Shown here: piece after piece, positions 8,253-16,684 of the stretch
Position numbering within the stretch: position 1 is the first letter of the stretch
Layout: each line of letters opens with the position of its first letter
Assembly: GCA_963837025.1 (NCBI GenBank)
Contig: CAWILT010000002.1
Coordinates: 124,001-188,000, forward strand
DNA length: 64,000 nt
Reading direction: 5' to 3'
DNA from: JALZUV01 sp963837025
Lineage (GTDB): Bacteria > Pseudomonadota > Alphaproteobacteria > Rickettsiales > JALZUV01
Made by a program: the position numbers and the translations under genes
Notes under the pieces: model-generated
Told to the model about the DNA's origin: nothing
Database searches by the model: none
The model's input: only the letters and a program-made list of their open reading frames with translations

Positions 8253-9146
8253 GTGTTATGGACTTCCTATAGTTTCGACACATTATGTTTAATGGCGTTC
8301 ATTGCTTTAATATTCGCAAACCTCATTTCTTGGGGCGATAGAAAAGCAAAAATTCTCTGTGTTATGCCGTCAGTCTTTAAAAGCGTGCACTCACTGCTAT
8401 TATATATTACATTAAAATTGGATAGGCGTGAAAGATCTGCTGCAATACGATCAAAGCGCGCTTATGTGGTTTTATTATTCACATTAAGCGCTGGATTAGG
8501 CTTTGGAAGCTTAACTCAATCATTTTTTTATGAATATCATTATTCTTATTTAGAAATTATTATATTAACAGGATTCTTTTTAACATTAACAGATAATATC
8601 GCAGACGTTGCTACGAAAGACACCTCAATAGCGATACGTAATACTATTGAATTTGATGCAGTTAGGCTGCTAGAGCGTAATGCAATCAATTTATTCGGAT
8701 GGATGGTTGCAGGCTGGATGGGCATGATGCTTTGCTCATTTTTAACCATTTTGGTTAAAGTGGTCAGCGGGCAATCGAATGATTTTTCAACACCAATCAT
8801 CCGTTTTGCAAATTTGTTATTTATGCCAGCAAGTTTCTTTAGCGTTACAATGCTAAGTTTAGCGGCAATATTCACCAGCCGGGGTAAACCTTTGCCAAGT
8901 TTACGAAACGGGTTAAGCTACATAACAACGCCCTATCACGCACAGATTGAAGTGGTTGCCACAGCCATATCCATTACACTTATTGGCCCTAAAAGCGCCT
9001 TTGCATCGTTATTTAAAAATATCTGGATAGGACAAGGGATTGTTCGTGTGCAAAGTGCGGATAAGAAGCGATGGTATCAATTAAAGTTTATTACGCAATT
9101 ATTGATTATTTCATTTGTGGGAGTGCTATCGATATTGCCGTTTTAG
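8253..9146 (+). CDS. Divergent CbiB/CobD-like integral membrane protein
   Basis: A 297-residue membrane protein with about five hydrophobic helices. Several stretches recall CbiB/CobD (adenosylcobinamide-phosphate synthase): KLDRRERSAAIRSKRA near residue 55 resembles the alphaproteobacterial 'LNR..RS...RR.RG' segment; RFANLLFMPASFFSVTMLSLAA parallels 'RLDDL.N.IPARLT..LL'; and WIGQGIVRVQSADKKRW near residue 260 parallels the C-terminal 'WIG.G......D..R'. The hallmark acidic motifs ENxSDG and NTxDSM are missing, so cobalamin synthesis activity is doubtful. No other B12 gene is in the window. The GTG at 8253 lies 5 bp after the OmpA-like gene; an ATG at 8292 is an alternative start. Assignment is inference from remembered family patterns. 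Confidence 0.5.
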   Translation: MLWTSYSFDTLCLMAFIALIFANLISWGDRKAKILCVMPSVFKSVHSLLLYITLKLDRRERSAAIRSKRAYVVLLFTLSAGLGFGSLTQSFFYEYHYSYLEIIILTGFFLTLTDNIADVATKDTSIAIRNTIEFDAVRLLERNAINLFGWMVAGWMGMMLCSFLTILVKVVSGQSNDFSTPIIRFANLLFMPASFFSVTMLSLAAIFTSRGKPLPSLRNGLSYITTPYHAQIEVVATAISITLIGPKSAFASLFKNIWIGQGIVRVQSADKKRWYQLKFITQLLIISFVGVLSILPF

Positions 9147-9167
9147 TCATTTAATCTATAATGAGTC

Positions 9168-9818
9168 ATGCGCAAAGATTCTAAGATCAGGAAATATTAT
9201 AATAAAAAAACTGAGCCTGTATCTAAGACGCTAGAATATATTGCAAACAAAACATCCACATCCGATCGCATCACCTTAAGTGAACTACTTTATAATCTAA
9301 GGCATCGAGGTTTTGGCCTGCTAATGTTGGTCTTGGTTTTACCAAACTGCGTGCCTATTCCTATTCCTCCAGGGGGTTCAACCCTACTTTCAATTCCATT
9401 ATTTATTGTTGCTTTTCAAATGATTTGGGGCCGAAACGCGCCGTGGCTGCCTAAATGGTTGCGCAGAAAATCGCTTGATCGTAAAACATTAAATAAGGTA
9501 GCGATGCTTGCCGCACCTAAGCTTCGCAAAATTGAGCGCCTATTACATCCGCGCTTTGAATTTACGACAAGTAAATCAGGCGAACGTATTATTGGCGCTT
9601 TTTGGCTGTTATTTACTATTTCAATTGCGGTGCCTCTACCAATGACCAATTTTATTCCGGGTATTGGAATTTTAGTCATGGCGTTAGGTTTATTAGGCCG
9701 CGATGGTTTAGTGGTGATTATTGGGGCGCTTATTGGTTTACTTGGCATTGCATTTACAGTGGCTTTATTTTATTTGGGCTTAGAAGCCGTATTGGGTATT
9801 TTACCCTTTTTGTCGTAA
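9168..9818 (+). CDS. ExoD-family membrane protein
   Basis: A 216-residue membrane protein of the ExoD family, named for a Sinorhizobium gene affecting exopolysaccharide production and alkali tolerance; its biochemical role is unclear. Features: a basic N-terminus, the segment ITLSELLYNLRHRGFGLLM, a proline-rich turn PNCVPIPIPPGGSTLLSIPL, the amphipathic WLPKWLRRKSL, and three C-terminal hydrophobic segments including IPGIGILVMALGLLGRDG, all typical of the family. It follows the CbiB-like gene by 21 bp, so the OmpA lipoprotein, the CbiB-like protein and ExoD probably form one envelope-related transcript ending at the terminator near 10050. Confidence 0.88.
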   Translation: MRKDSKIRKYYNKKTEPVSKTLEYIANKTSTSDRITLSELLYNLRHRGFGLLMLVLVLPNCVPIPIPPGGSTLLSIPLFIVAFQMIWGRNAPWLPKWLRRKSLDRKTLNKVAMLAAPKLRKIERLLHPRFEFTTSKSGERIIGAFWLLFTISIAVPLPMTNFIPGIGILVMALGLLGRDGLVVIIGALIGLLGIAFTVALFYLGLEAVLGILPFLS

Positions 9819-9845
9819 CCTATTCTAATTAGGCATAAAATACGG

Positions 9846-9877
9846 TTGTCCACAGTCATATATTAAATTGTGGATAT
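9846..9877. promoter_or_regulatory. Pair of inverted DnaA-box-like 9-mers
   Basis: Two inverted near-matches to the DnaA box TTATCCACA, each with one mismatch: TTGTCCACA (9846-9854, plus strand) and ATATCCACA (9877-9869, minus strand), 14 bp apart in non-coding A+T-rich DNA. This could be a DnaA-binding control site or chance; it is far from the proposed origin at 55.1 kb. Confidence 0.3.
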
Positions 9878-10060
9878 CCCTGATTCGTGCCTTGAGAATA
9901 TTGATGGATTCTTTATAACTCGTTGAAAGAGTTTTGACGCATCGGAATGGCTTTTAAAGTCAAACCGAACTAAAAAACCATTATTGAGAGCAAAATCAAA
10001 AACGTATCCTGCAACTTGCTTCAACTGCTTTGAAACCCACCCTTGAGGTGGGTTTTTTTT
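9878..10060 (+). ncRNA. Candidate small RNA or long exoD 3' UTR
   Basis: The 303-bp gap between exoD and mreB has no open reading frame. It contains a small hairpin AACTC/GAGTT, a second imperfect hairpin TTTGAC/GTCAAA with an inner GCAT/ATGGC pairing (about 9933-9972), and ends in a textbook terminator whose T-run is on the plus strand. The nearest plus-strand gene ends 215 bp before the terminator, which is long for a 3' UTR, so an independent RNA is possible. I cannot match it to 6S RNA, tmRNA or SRP RNA. The 5' end is a guess. Confidence 0.3.
10033..10060 (+). terminator. Intrinsic terminator after exoD / candidate sRNA
   Basis: Nine-bp perfect stem AAACCCACC/GGTGGGTTT (10033-10041 and 10047-10055), five-base loop, then a continuing T-run to 10060. 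The T-run is strong only on the plus strand. Confidence 0.92.
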
Positions 10061-10121
10061 ACAGTTTTTTCAGCCTATCATTTACGATAACAACAATCTT
10101 TTGATGCCGGAAGGGGCTTAT

Positions 10122-11171
10122 TTAATCTTGTTTAAATAAAACATGGCGCATGCTGGTAGGATTTTCTAGAATTTTGCCGATGCCGAGCGCCACACAGGAT
10201 AGTGGCTCCTCAGCAGTGAAAACAGGCAAACCTGTTTCGTTTGAAACCAGCTGAGCAAACCGGCGCAGTAAAGAGCCACCGCCGGTTACAACTACCCCTT
10301 TTTCAATAATATCACCTGAAAGCTCAGGTGGTGTAGTCTCTAACGCTACTAAAATACCATCAATAATTTGCCATAGCGGATCGCTTAAAGCATCAGCAAC
10401 ATTATTTTCAGTAATCGTAATTTCTTTAGGAGCTCCACTGGCAAGATCCCGGCCTTTAATTTGCATTGTCTTAGGCTGTGAGCCTTCTTCTACGGGTAGC
10501 GCTGTTCCAATTTGTTTTTTTATTAATTCTGCCGTCGCCTCGCCAATTAATAGGTTAAATGCCCGCCGAACATAAGAAATAATCGCATCATCCATTTTAT
10601 CGCCGCCGACACGCACGGAACGCGAATAGACAATGCCTCCTAAAGACAGCACCGCTATTTCAGTTGTGCCGCCACCAATATCGATAATCATGGATCCGGT
10701 TGGCTCAGTTACGGGTAATCCCGCCCCTATGGCCGCTGCCATCGGTTCTTCAATTAGCCAAACTTCACGTGCGCCAGCCGCTTCGGCTGATTCTTGAATC
10801 GCACGACGCTCTACCGGCGTTGATCCTGAAGGTACGCAAATAATGATTAATGGCCGAGCTAGGCTACTACCCTTATTAACCTGCCGAATAAAATGCTTAA
10901 TCATTTCTTCTGCAGAGCGAAAATCGGCAATAACCCCATCACGCATGGGGCGAATCGCTTCAATTTTAGCGGGCGTGCGGCCAATCATCAATTTGGCCTC
11001 GTTACCAAAGGCATAAGGCACCATCTTGCCGTTATCTTCAATCATGGCAACGACTGACGGCTCGTTAAGCACTATCCCTTGGCCTTTAACATAAACCAAC
11101 ACATTAGCCGTGCCCAAATCAATGGCCATATCGGTTGAAGCAAGACCTAATAATTTTCGCAAAAATTCCAT
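10122..11171 (-). CDS. mreB: Rod-shape determining protein MreB
   Basis: Bacterial actin homologue that polymerises under the inner membrane and guides the elongation machinery for cell-wall synthesis. The 349-residue length is normal. The N-terminal MEFLRKLLG is the amphipathic membrane-binding segment. Phosphate-1 motif DLGTANVLVY (residues ~18-27), phosphate-2 motif IDIGGGTTEIAV (~163-174) and adenosine motif VVTGGGSLLR are all intact. Downstream genes mreC, mreD, mrdA and rodA, usually in the same operon, are absent: the gene ends facing exoD across a 303-bp gap. It is divergent from the parvulin gene, sharing a 100-bp promoter region. The organism is presumably rod-shaped. Confidence 0.96.
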   Translation of the reverse strand: MEFLRKLLGLASTDMAIDLGTANVLVYVKGQGIVLNEPSVVAMIEDNGKMVPYAFGNEAKLMIGRTPAKIEAIRPMRDGVIADFRSAEEMIKHFIRQVNKGSSLARPLIIICVPSGSTPVERRAIQESAEAAGAREVWLIEEPMAAAIGAGLPVTEPTGSMIIDIGGGTTEIAVLSLGGIVYSRSVRVGGDKMDDAIISYVRRAFNLLIGEATAELIKKQIGTALPVEEGSQPKTMQIKGRDLASGAPKEITITENNVADALSDPLWQIIDGILVALETTPPELSGDIIEKGVVVTGGGSLLRRFAQLVSNETGLPVFTAEEPLSCVALGIGKILENPTSMRHVLFKQD

Positions 11172-11271
11172 AGAAATTAAATATGGCTACGTAGCATTAA
11201 ATGTCTAGTGTTGGATTGTCAGCACGGTGTTTTTATGGCATACCCTGCGGTATCAATAGGGGAAATTTACC

Positions 11272-12114
11272 ATGAAATATTTTGCAGCAACACTATTAGT
11301 ACTTTTATCGACCGCCGCCCACGCGAAAGACTATACGATTATAGAAGTCAATGATGCCAAAATTCCGTATAGTGAGGTGCAGCAAATCTGGAATGGTATT
11401 TACCCAGGTGATGAAGAGGCCCCGCCAATTGATCAATTTAATGAAGCGGTAAAAGATAATGTCATCCGCGGCATTGTTAGTGAACATTTAATGCTTAAAG
11501 ATGCTGAAGCAAGTAATATCGCTACCAAACCCGATGTGGCGCTTAAATTAGAGGCTGCAAGGCGTCAAGTATTGGTGCAGGAGCATTTGCGTTTGCGCAC
11601 TATTGATGCATCCGAGGCGGATATTAAAAAGCGTTATGATGAAATGGTAGCCAAAAATAAAGGGCAGCAACAAATTCATGCAAGCCATATTTTAGTTGAA
11701 AGCGAAAAGGAAGCGCTTGAAATCAAAAAACTATTGGATGAAGGCGCAGATTTTGCATTATCCGCCAAGCAACGCTCTGCCGATGTAGGAAGTGCTGGCG
11801 GTGGCGGCGATTTAGGATTCTTCAGTAAAGACGAAATGGTTGAAGAATTTTCAGATGCTGCATTTGATTTAAAAAAGGATAAAGTTTCAGATCCGGTTAA
11901 AACATCGTTTGGCTGGCACCTGATTAAGTTAATTGAAAAGCGTGATGTGCCCACTCCACCTTATGCAGAAGCGCGCAAGACATTTCAAGAATTAATGCGG
12001 CAAGAGGCGAATCAAGCTTACATCCAATCTTTATTGAGCAAAGCGGATATTACCTATTATGATGCCTCTGGTAAAGAATTACCCTTTCCGATTAAACAAG
12101 CAGAAGAGAACTAA
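11272..12114 (+). CDS. Periplasmic parvulin-type peptidyl-prolyl isomerase
   Basis: A 280-residue SurA/PrsA-like folding factor that isomerises prolyl bonds in exported proteins. A signal peptide covers about residues 1-18 (cleavage after AHA). Residues ~25-125 form a helical chaperone region; the parvulin domain follows (about 128-220) with IHASHILVE, FALSAKQRSAD, GGGGDLGFFSKDEMVEEF and TSFGWHLIKL, the usual rotamase blocks. The C-terminal ~55 residues are charged. The ribosome site AGGGGAAA stands upstream. The stop codon overlaps the argJ start by one base (TAATG), so the two are translationally coupled; a parvulin upstream of argJ is common in alphaproteobacteria. Confidence 0.92.
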   Translation: MKYFAATLLVLLSTAAHAKDYTIIEVNDAKIPYSEVQQIWNGIYPGDEEAPPIDQFNEAVKDNVIRGIVSEHLMLKDAEASNIATKPDVALKLEAARRQVLVQEHLRLRTIDASEADIKKRYDEMVAKNKGQQQIHASHILVESEKEALEIKKLLDEGADFALSAKQRSADVGSAGGGGDLGFFSKDEMVEEFSDAAFDLKKDKVSDPVKTSFGWHLIKLIEKRDVPTPPYAEARKTFQELMRQEANQAYIQSLLSKADITYYDASGKELPFPIKQAEEN

Positions 12115-13331
12115 TGCCCTTACCTAAATCACCCCTCGCCCCTGAAAAAATTGCTGAGCTGCCCCCCATTGCGGGCTGTCGTATGTCAGCCATGGCTAGT
12201 GGTATTCGCTATTCGGGTAAATTAGATTTGCTGATGATGGCATTTGAAGAAGGCACCCAAGTGGCAGGATCCTACACCAAATCATTAACCGCCGCAGCAC
12301 CCGTTTTGCGCAGCAAACAACATATGCAAGGCGGCTATGCGCGAGGGCTTATCGTTAATTCAGGCAATTCAAATGCTTTTACCGGACAAATGGGTGAAAT
12401 GGCTGTAACGCAAACTCTAGCCACAACGGCGCAATTATTAAAATGCGAAATGGAGGAGTGCTTTGTTGCATCAACAGGCGTTATTGGTGAGCCCCTGCCT
12501 TACGAGAAAATTTTGGAGGCATTACCTCAAAATTTTGCTCAATTAAGCCATAATAAATGGGCTGAAGCAGCACAAGCCATTTGTACAACGGATACTTTTC
12601 CTAAAATGGCTACGCGAACTGTTCAAATAGGCTCTCAGACGGTAACATTGAATGGAATTGCCAAAGGCAGTGGCATGATTGCTCCTGATATGGCCACGAT
12701 GTTAGCCTTTATCGTTACCGATGCATCCATCAATGCAGCTGAACTGCAAACTTTAACACAAAATGCGGTAGAAACTTCCTTCAACGCTATTACGGTTGAT
12801 TCTGATACCTCAACCAGTGATATGGTGCTATGTTTTGCCACCAACCAATCGGCTGACATAAAGGGTGAGTCTTTATTAGAATTTGCAGATGCTTTAAATT
12901 CTATCATGTTGGAGTTGGCTCAGCTAATTGTGCGCGATGGCGAAGGGGCACAAAAATTCTTTACCGTGCGTGTTGAAGGCGCCGCTAGCGATGCTGAAGC
13001 GAAAATTATTGGCTTATCGATTGCCAATTCACCATTAGTGAAAACCGCGATTGCAGGCGAGGATGCGAATTGGGGGCGCGTGGTCATGGCGGTAGGCAAG
13101 TCGGGCGCACAAGCCAATCGCGACAAGTTAGAAATTAGCTTTGGCCAACACCAGCTAACCCAAAATGGTCAGCGCCATCCAGATTATAATGAGGCGATTG
13201 TTTCTGATTATATGACAAACCGTGAATTACTGATTAAAGTGAATGTCGGCATTGGTGATGGGCAATTTACCGTTTATAGCTGTGATTTGACTAATGGGTA
13301 TATCGCCATCAATGCGGATTATCGCACCTAG
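12114..13331 (+). CDS. argJ: Bifunctional glutamate N-acetyltransferase / N-acetylglutamate synthase
   Basis: ArgJ recycles the acetyl group from N-acetylornithine to glutamate in arginine synthesis and may also use acetyl-CoA. The enzyme cleaves itself before a threonine that then acts as nucleophile; the site is visible in KGSGMIAPDMATMLAF, with Thr195 the new N-terminus of the beta chain. Other blocks: NSGNSNAFTG, ASTGVIGEPLP, DSDTSTSDM, and the C-terminal YIAINADYRT. Length 405 is normal. The ATG overlaps the stop of the preceding isomerase gene. No other arginine gene is close by. Confidence 0.96.
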   Translation: MPLPKSPLAPEKIAELPPIAGCRMSAMASGIRYSGKLDLLMMAFEEGTQVAGSYTKSLTAAAPVLRSKQHMQGGYARGLIVNSGNSNAFTGQMGEMAVTQTLATTAQLLKCEMEECFVASTGVIGEPLPYEKILEALPQNFAQLSHNKWAEAAQAICTTDTFPKMATRTVQIGSQTVTLNGIAKGSGMIAPDMATMLAFIVTDASINAAELQTLTQNAVETSFNAITVDSDTSTSDMVLCFATNQSADIKGESLLEFADALNSIMLELAQLIVRDGEGAQKFFTVRVEGAASDAEAKIIGLSIANSPLVKTAIAGEDANWGRVVMAVGKSGAQANRDKLEISFGQHQLTQNGQRHPDYNEAIVSDYMTNRELLIKVNVGIGDGQFTVYSCDLTNGYIAINADYRT

Positions 13332-13365
13332 GTCTTTACGTTTTATTTGATTCTGCTACACCCTT

Positions 13366-13866
13366 ATGATGCGGTTTATATATCTAGTAGTGTTTTTAAT
13401 GGTAAGTAGTGCCTGCGGCTTCACACCTGTGCATCAACAACAAAATTCGTCGCAAACAAATACTCAGTTGCAAATGATACAAGTAGATGTGGTTAACACA
13501 GACCGCTTGGGCCAGCTCTATCAGATAGCCTTAGAAAATGCATTGCATCCCGATAATGATTTTCCAGAACCGACTTACCGATTAAACACCTCGTTAACCC
13601 AATTAAAACAAGCGCTGGTAATTGAGCGTGATGCCAGTATAACGCGCTTTAATATTATCCTAGACGCCACTTATCAGCTAAGCCATATCGAAACGGGTGA
13701 AACTTTGGTTAATAAACGCTTACAGCGTATTACAAGCTATAATGTTTCCGAATCTGATTTCGGTACGTTTGTGGCTGAAAAAGAGGCCTTGGAGAGGGGC
13801 GTAAAAGAATTGGCTCGCACGATATCAATGGAACTGATCACCACATTACAAAATCATTCTGAATGA
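13366..13866 (+). CDS. lptE: LPS-assembly lipoprotein LptE
   Basis: A 166-residue predicted outer-membrane lipoprotein. The signal ends in lipobox SSAC (lipidation Cys17), followed by GFTPVH, the usual start of alphaproteobacterial LptE ('CGFxPLY'). The rest alternates beta strands, including YRLNTSLTQLKQALVIERDASITRFN and a long helix ending in TTLQNHSE, as in the LptE fold. LptE plugs the LptD barrel and helps insert lipopolysaccharide. Sequence conservation in this family is weak, so the position directly before holA, with which it shares a 4-bp overlap, is an important part of the assignment. In relatives leuS usually precedes this pair; here leuS is 16 kb away. Confidence 0.82.
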   Translation: MMRFIYLVVFLMVSSACGFTPVHQQQNSSQTNTQLQMIQVDVVNTDRLGQLYQIALENALHPDNDFPEPTYRLNTSLTQLKQALVIERDASITRFNIILDATYQLSHIETGETLVNKRLQRITSYNVSESDFGTFVAEKEALERGVKELARTISMELITTLQNHSE

Positions 13867-14891
13867 AAATTACACCTGCACAGCAACAGCGTTTTATCTC
13901 TGCACCGGGCGCAGCTAAGGCTTTCCTCATTTACGGCCCTGATGAAGGTCAATCGCGCTCAATAGCAAAGCAACTAACACAACATTTTTTAGGGAAAATT
14001 TTTGATTCAATCAACTTGACTGAGTTAGAGGCTGATACCTTATCTGACGACCCAGCCCTGTTAATGGATGCACTCAATAGCTATAGTTTATTAGGAGGAA
14101 ATAGGGTGATTGTAGTCCGACATGCAAATGCAGCAATAGCGGACATTATTGAATCTGCATTAGATGTTGATTCACCGCCTATTTGGCCTCTCATTATTAC
14201 TGCCGGAGATTTAAAACCAGCTTCAAAGTTACGCAAATTTTTTGAATCCAGTAAATCTTATGCTGCAATTGCTTGCTATAAAGATGATGCTAAGAAAGTT
14301 ACTCAAATACTGGCTGAGAGCTTTAAAGAACGAAATATTATATGTGAATCAGGTGTTATTGCCTATTTAGCAGAATCATTAGGCAATGACCGCGCGATAA
14401 CGTTGCAAGAGATAGAAAAAATTGATCTTTATCTCGGAGAAGACCGTAAATTGACTATGCAAATCGCTGAATTGATTGCTGGTGACAACGGTGATCACAC
14501 AATGGAAGACTTATTTCACGCCGTTTGTACCGGTTCAAATAACCTCGAAGATACCCTGTCACGCTGTTTTATAGAGAATATTCAACCGATAGCTATTTAC
14601 CGTCGTTTTTCACCGCATCTACAAAAACTTTTAAGTATTAAACTAATGGCTGCACAAGGCATGGCATTAAAGGCTGTATTTATGCGTCATGGGGTATTTT
14701 TTAAACAAGAACCTCTTATTAGCAAGCAAATCACCTGCTGGAACGATGCTAGTTTGAAGCGCGCGATACAGGCAATTTTAGAAGCTGAAGAATCAGCTAA
14801 ATTTGAAGCAATTGATTCTGAATTATATTGTAGAAATTTACTTTTTAAATTAGCGAGTTATGCATCAAGCACACGTAGGCTCAGAGCGTAA
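13863..14891 (+). CDS. holA: DNA polymerase III subunit delta
   Basis: Delta subunit of the clamp-loader complex, which opens the sliding-clamp ring. The 342-residue protein shows the holA pattern: an N-terminal segment ending in FLIYGPDEGQSRSIAKQL (the degenerate P-loop-like strand of delta), a middle region with a SYSLLGGNRVIVVRHAN block typical of delta ('..sLFg.rRlv.v'), and a C-terminal helical collar domain with QPIAIYRRFSPHLQKL. The start codon overlaps the stop of lptE (ATGA), so translation is coupled. The last 11 bp overlap the convergent ABC exporter gene. Confidence 0.9.
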   Translation: MKITPAQQQRFISAPGAAKAFLIYGPDEGQSRSIAKQLTQHFLGKIFDSINLTELEADTLSDDPALLMDALNSYSLLGGNRVIVVRHANAAIADIIESALDVDSPPIWPLIITAGDLKPASKLRKFFESSKSYAAIACYKDDAKKVTQILAESFKERNIICESGVIAYLAESLGNDRAITLQEIEKIDLYLGEDRKLTMQIAELIAGDNGDHTMEDLFHAVCTGSNNLEDTLSRCFIENIQPIAIYRRFSPHLQKLLSIKLMAAQGMALKAVFMRHGVFFKQEPLISKQITCWNDASLKRAIQAILEAEESAKFEAIDSELYCRNLLFKLASYASSTRRLRA

Positions 14892-16641
14892 CTGCTGAGT
14901 TTTTATAAAGCTTGCTAAATAAACCATTTTGTTTTTGCAATTCCGTATGCGTGCCCGACTCTTTAATACGGCCTTTATCTAATACATATATCTTATCAAC
15001 ATGGGCAATCGTGGATAATCGATGGGCAACAATGACACAAGTGCGCCCTTTCATTAAACGATTGATTGCTTCCTGAACTAATGACTCAGACTGTGTATCA
15101 AGAGCACTCGTTGCTTCATCAAGCAATAATATAGGTGCATTTTTTAATAATGCGCGGGCGATGGCGATTCGCTGTCGTTGGCCACCCGATAATTTAACTC
15201 CTCTAGGCCCAATACGCGTTTGATATCCATGCTCCATTTGCATGATAAATTCATGTGCGGCCGCATCCTTTGCGGCTTCTATTATTTTATTCTCATCTGC
15301 ATGTGGTAAACCATAACCAATATTTGCCGCTACTGTATCATCGAATAAAACCGTTTCTTGGCTAACAATCGCTATATTTTGCCGCAAACTGCTTTGTGTT
15401 ACATCTGCGATATTGACATCATCAATTAAAATCTCTCCCGATTGGGGGCTATAGAAACGAAGCAATAAATTTACCAAAGTTGATTTGCCACCCCCAGAAG
15501 GCCCCACCAATGCCACCGAACTGCCAGAGGGAATATGAATGGAAATATTCCCTACTCCGCCTTTGTTGTTATCATAATGAAAGTCAACATTTTTGAGCTC
15601 TATAACACCCTTACTCACTATCAAGTCGTGTGCGTTTGGCGCATCCACAATGGTGGGCGCTGTATCAAGCACTGAAAATAATCGGCTCGCAGCCGCCATG
15701 CCCTCTTGCAATTGAGTGTTCATGCTTGCAAGCGCTTTCGCAGGGCGATAGGCCATGATAAGCGCCGTAATAAAACTGAAGAACATACCTGGAGATGTAG
15801 TGCCATCCATTACTTGTTTGCCACCCCACGCGATAATACCCGCAATAACTAAGCCTGTAAAAAGCTCCATTAGTGGCGAGGCTGCCGATTGCACACGCGC
15901 TGCTTTGGCATAAAGCTGATAGAGCATTTCAATGATTGTGTTAGCATGTCCAATCTCACGCTCTTCTTGCGCGTAAGATTTAACAAGGCGCACACCAGCG
16001 AATGTTTCATCAAGCCTACCCGCAAACTCACTTAAATTTCGCTGTGTTTGGCTTGATATTTTACGCATGCGTTTACCAAGTCGAATAATAGGCCAAATAG
16101 TAATCGGAAAAATAATAACGGCAATTGCAGCCAGTTCCCAGCTTTGATACACCATAACGCCCACTAAAAAAATAAGCGTAAGCACTTCCTTAATTAAGCT
16201 TGTAAACATTGTAGAGACAGACTGGCGCATAATATAAATATCATTTGTAAAACGTGATATGAGCCGGCCTGAGGATGATTGCGCAAACAAACCGATATCG
16301 GCATGGATTAAATGGCGATAAAGCTGCTGCTGCATCGTCGCTAATATGCGCTGACCCATTAACTGAAGAATTAAATTCTGCCCATAAGTGGCAAGAGCTT
16401 TAACCGTAAAGATAATTAAAATCGCAATGGGAATATAAACAAGCATGGAACGATCTTTTTTCAAAAAGATATCGTCTAGTACAGGCTGCATCAGCCAAGC
16501 GTTTGCAGCCGTTGTCACCGCTACCAACACCATCAAAAAACCTGCAATAAGCATTTTTTTCTTATAATGGATTAAATAGTTTGTATAGAGACGCTTTACG
16601 AGCGTGCGGCCATCGGTTATTTCATTTTTTTCAAAAGGCAT
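14881..16641 (-). CDS. msbA: MsbA-like ABC exporter (fused permease and ATPase)
   Basis: A 586-residue half transporter. Residues ~20-320 form six transmembrane helices of the type-1 exporter fold; ~340-580 form the ATPase: Walker A GPSGGGKSTLVNLL, Q-loop near IAIVSQETVLFDDTV, ABC signature LSGGQRQRIAIARAL, Walker B ILLLDEATSALD and H-loop VIVAHRLST. Homodimers of this type flip lipid A-core from inner to outer leaflet. Similarity is to the MsbA/lipid exporter group, but the substrate cannot be proven; the nearby lptE fits lipid export. Unlike many relatives it is not next to lpxK or waaA. The gene converges on holA with an 11-bp overlap. Confidence 0.85.
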   Translation of the reverse strand: MPFEKNEITDGRTLVKRLYTNYLIHYKKKMLIAGFLMVLVAVTTAANAWLMQPVLDDIFLKKDRSMLVYIPIAILIIFTVKALATYGQNLILQLMGQRILATMQQQLYRHLIHADIGLFAQSSSGRLISRFTNDIYIMRQSVSTMFTSLIKEVLTLIFLVGVMVYQSWELAAIAVIIFPITIWPIIRLGKRMRKISSQTQRNLSEFAGRLDETFAGVRLVKSYAQEEREIGHANTIIEMLYQLYAKAARVQSAASPLMELFTGLVIAGIIAWGGKQVMDGTTSPGMFFSFITALIMAYRPAKALASMNTQLQEGMAAASRLFSVLDTAPTIVDAPNAHDLIVSKGVIELKNVDFHYDNNKGGVGNISIHIPSGSSVALVGPSGGGKSTLVNLLLRFYSPQSGEILIDDVNIADVTQSSLRQNIAIVSQETVLFDDTVAANIGYGLPHADENKIIEAAKDAAAHEFIMQMEHGYQTRIGPRGVKLSGGQRQRIAIARALLKNAPILLLDEATSALDTQSESLVQEAINRLMKGRTCVIVAHRLSTIAHVDKIYVLDKGRIKESGTHTELQKQNGLFSKLYKNSAVTL

Positions 16642-16684
16642 AGCTACTATAATTACTCATTCTATTAATAATGATATTCATATT

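Noticed and set aside
9878..10060. 6S RNA, tmRNA or SRP RNA in the exoD-mreB gap
   Set aside because: No central bubble structure, no tag-peptide frame and no SRP GGAAGG motif was found; only an unnamed candidate RNA is kept.
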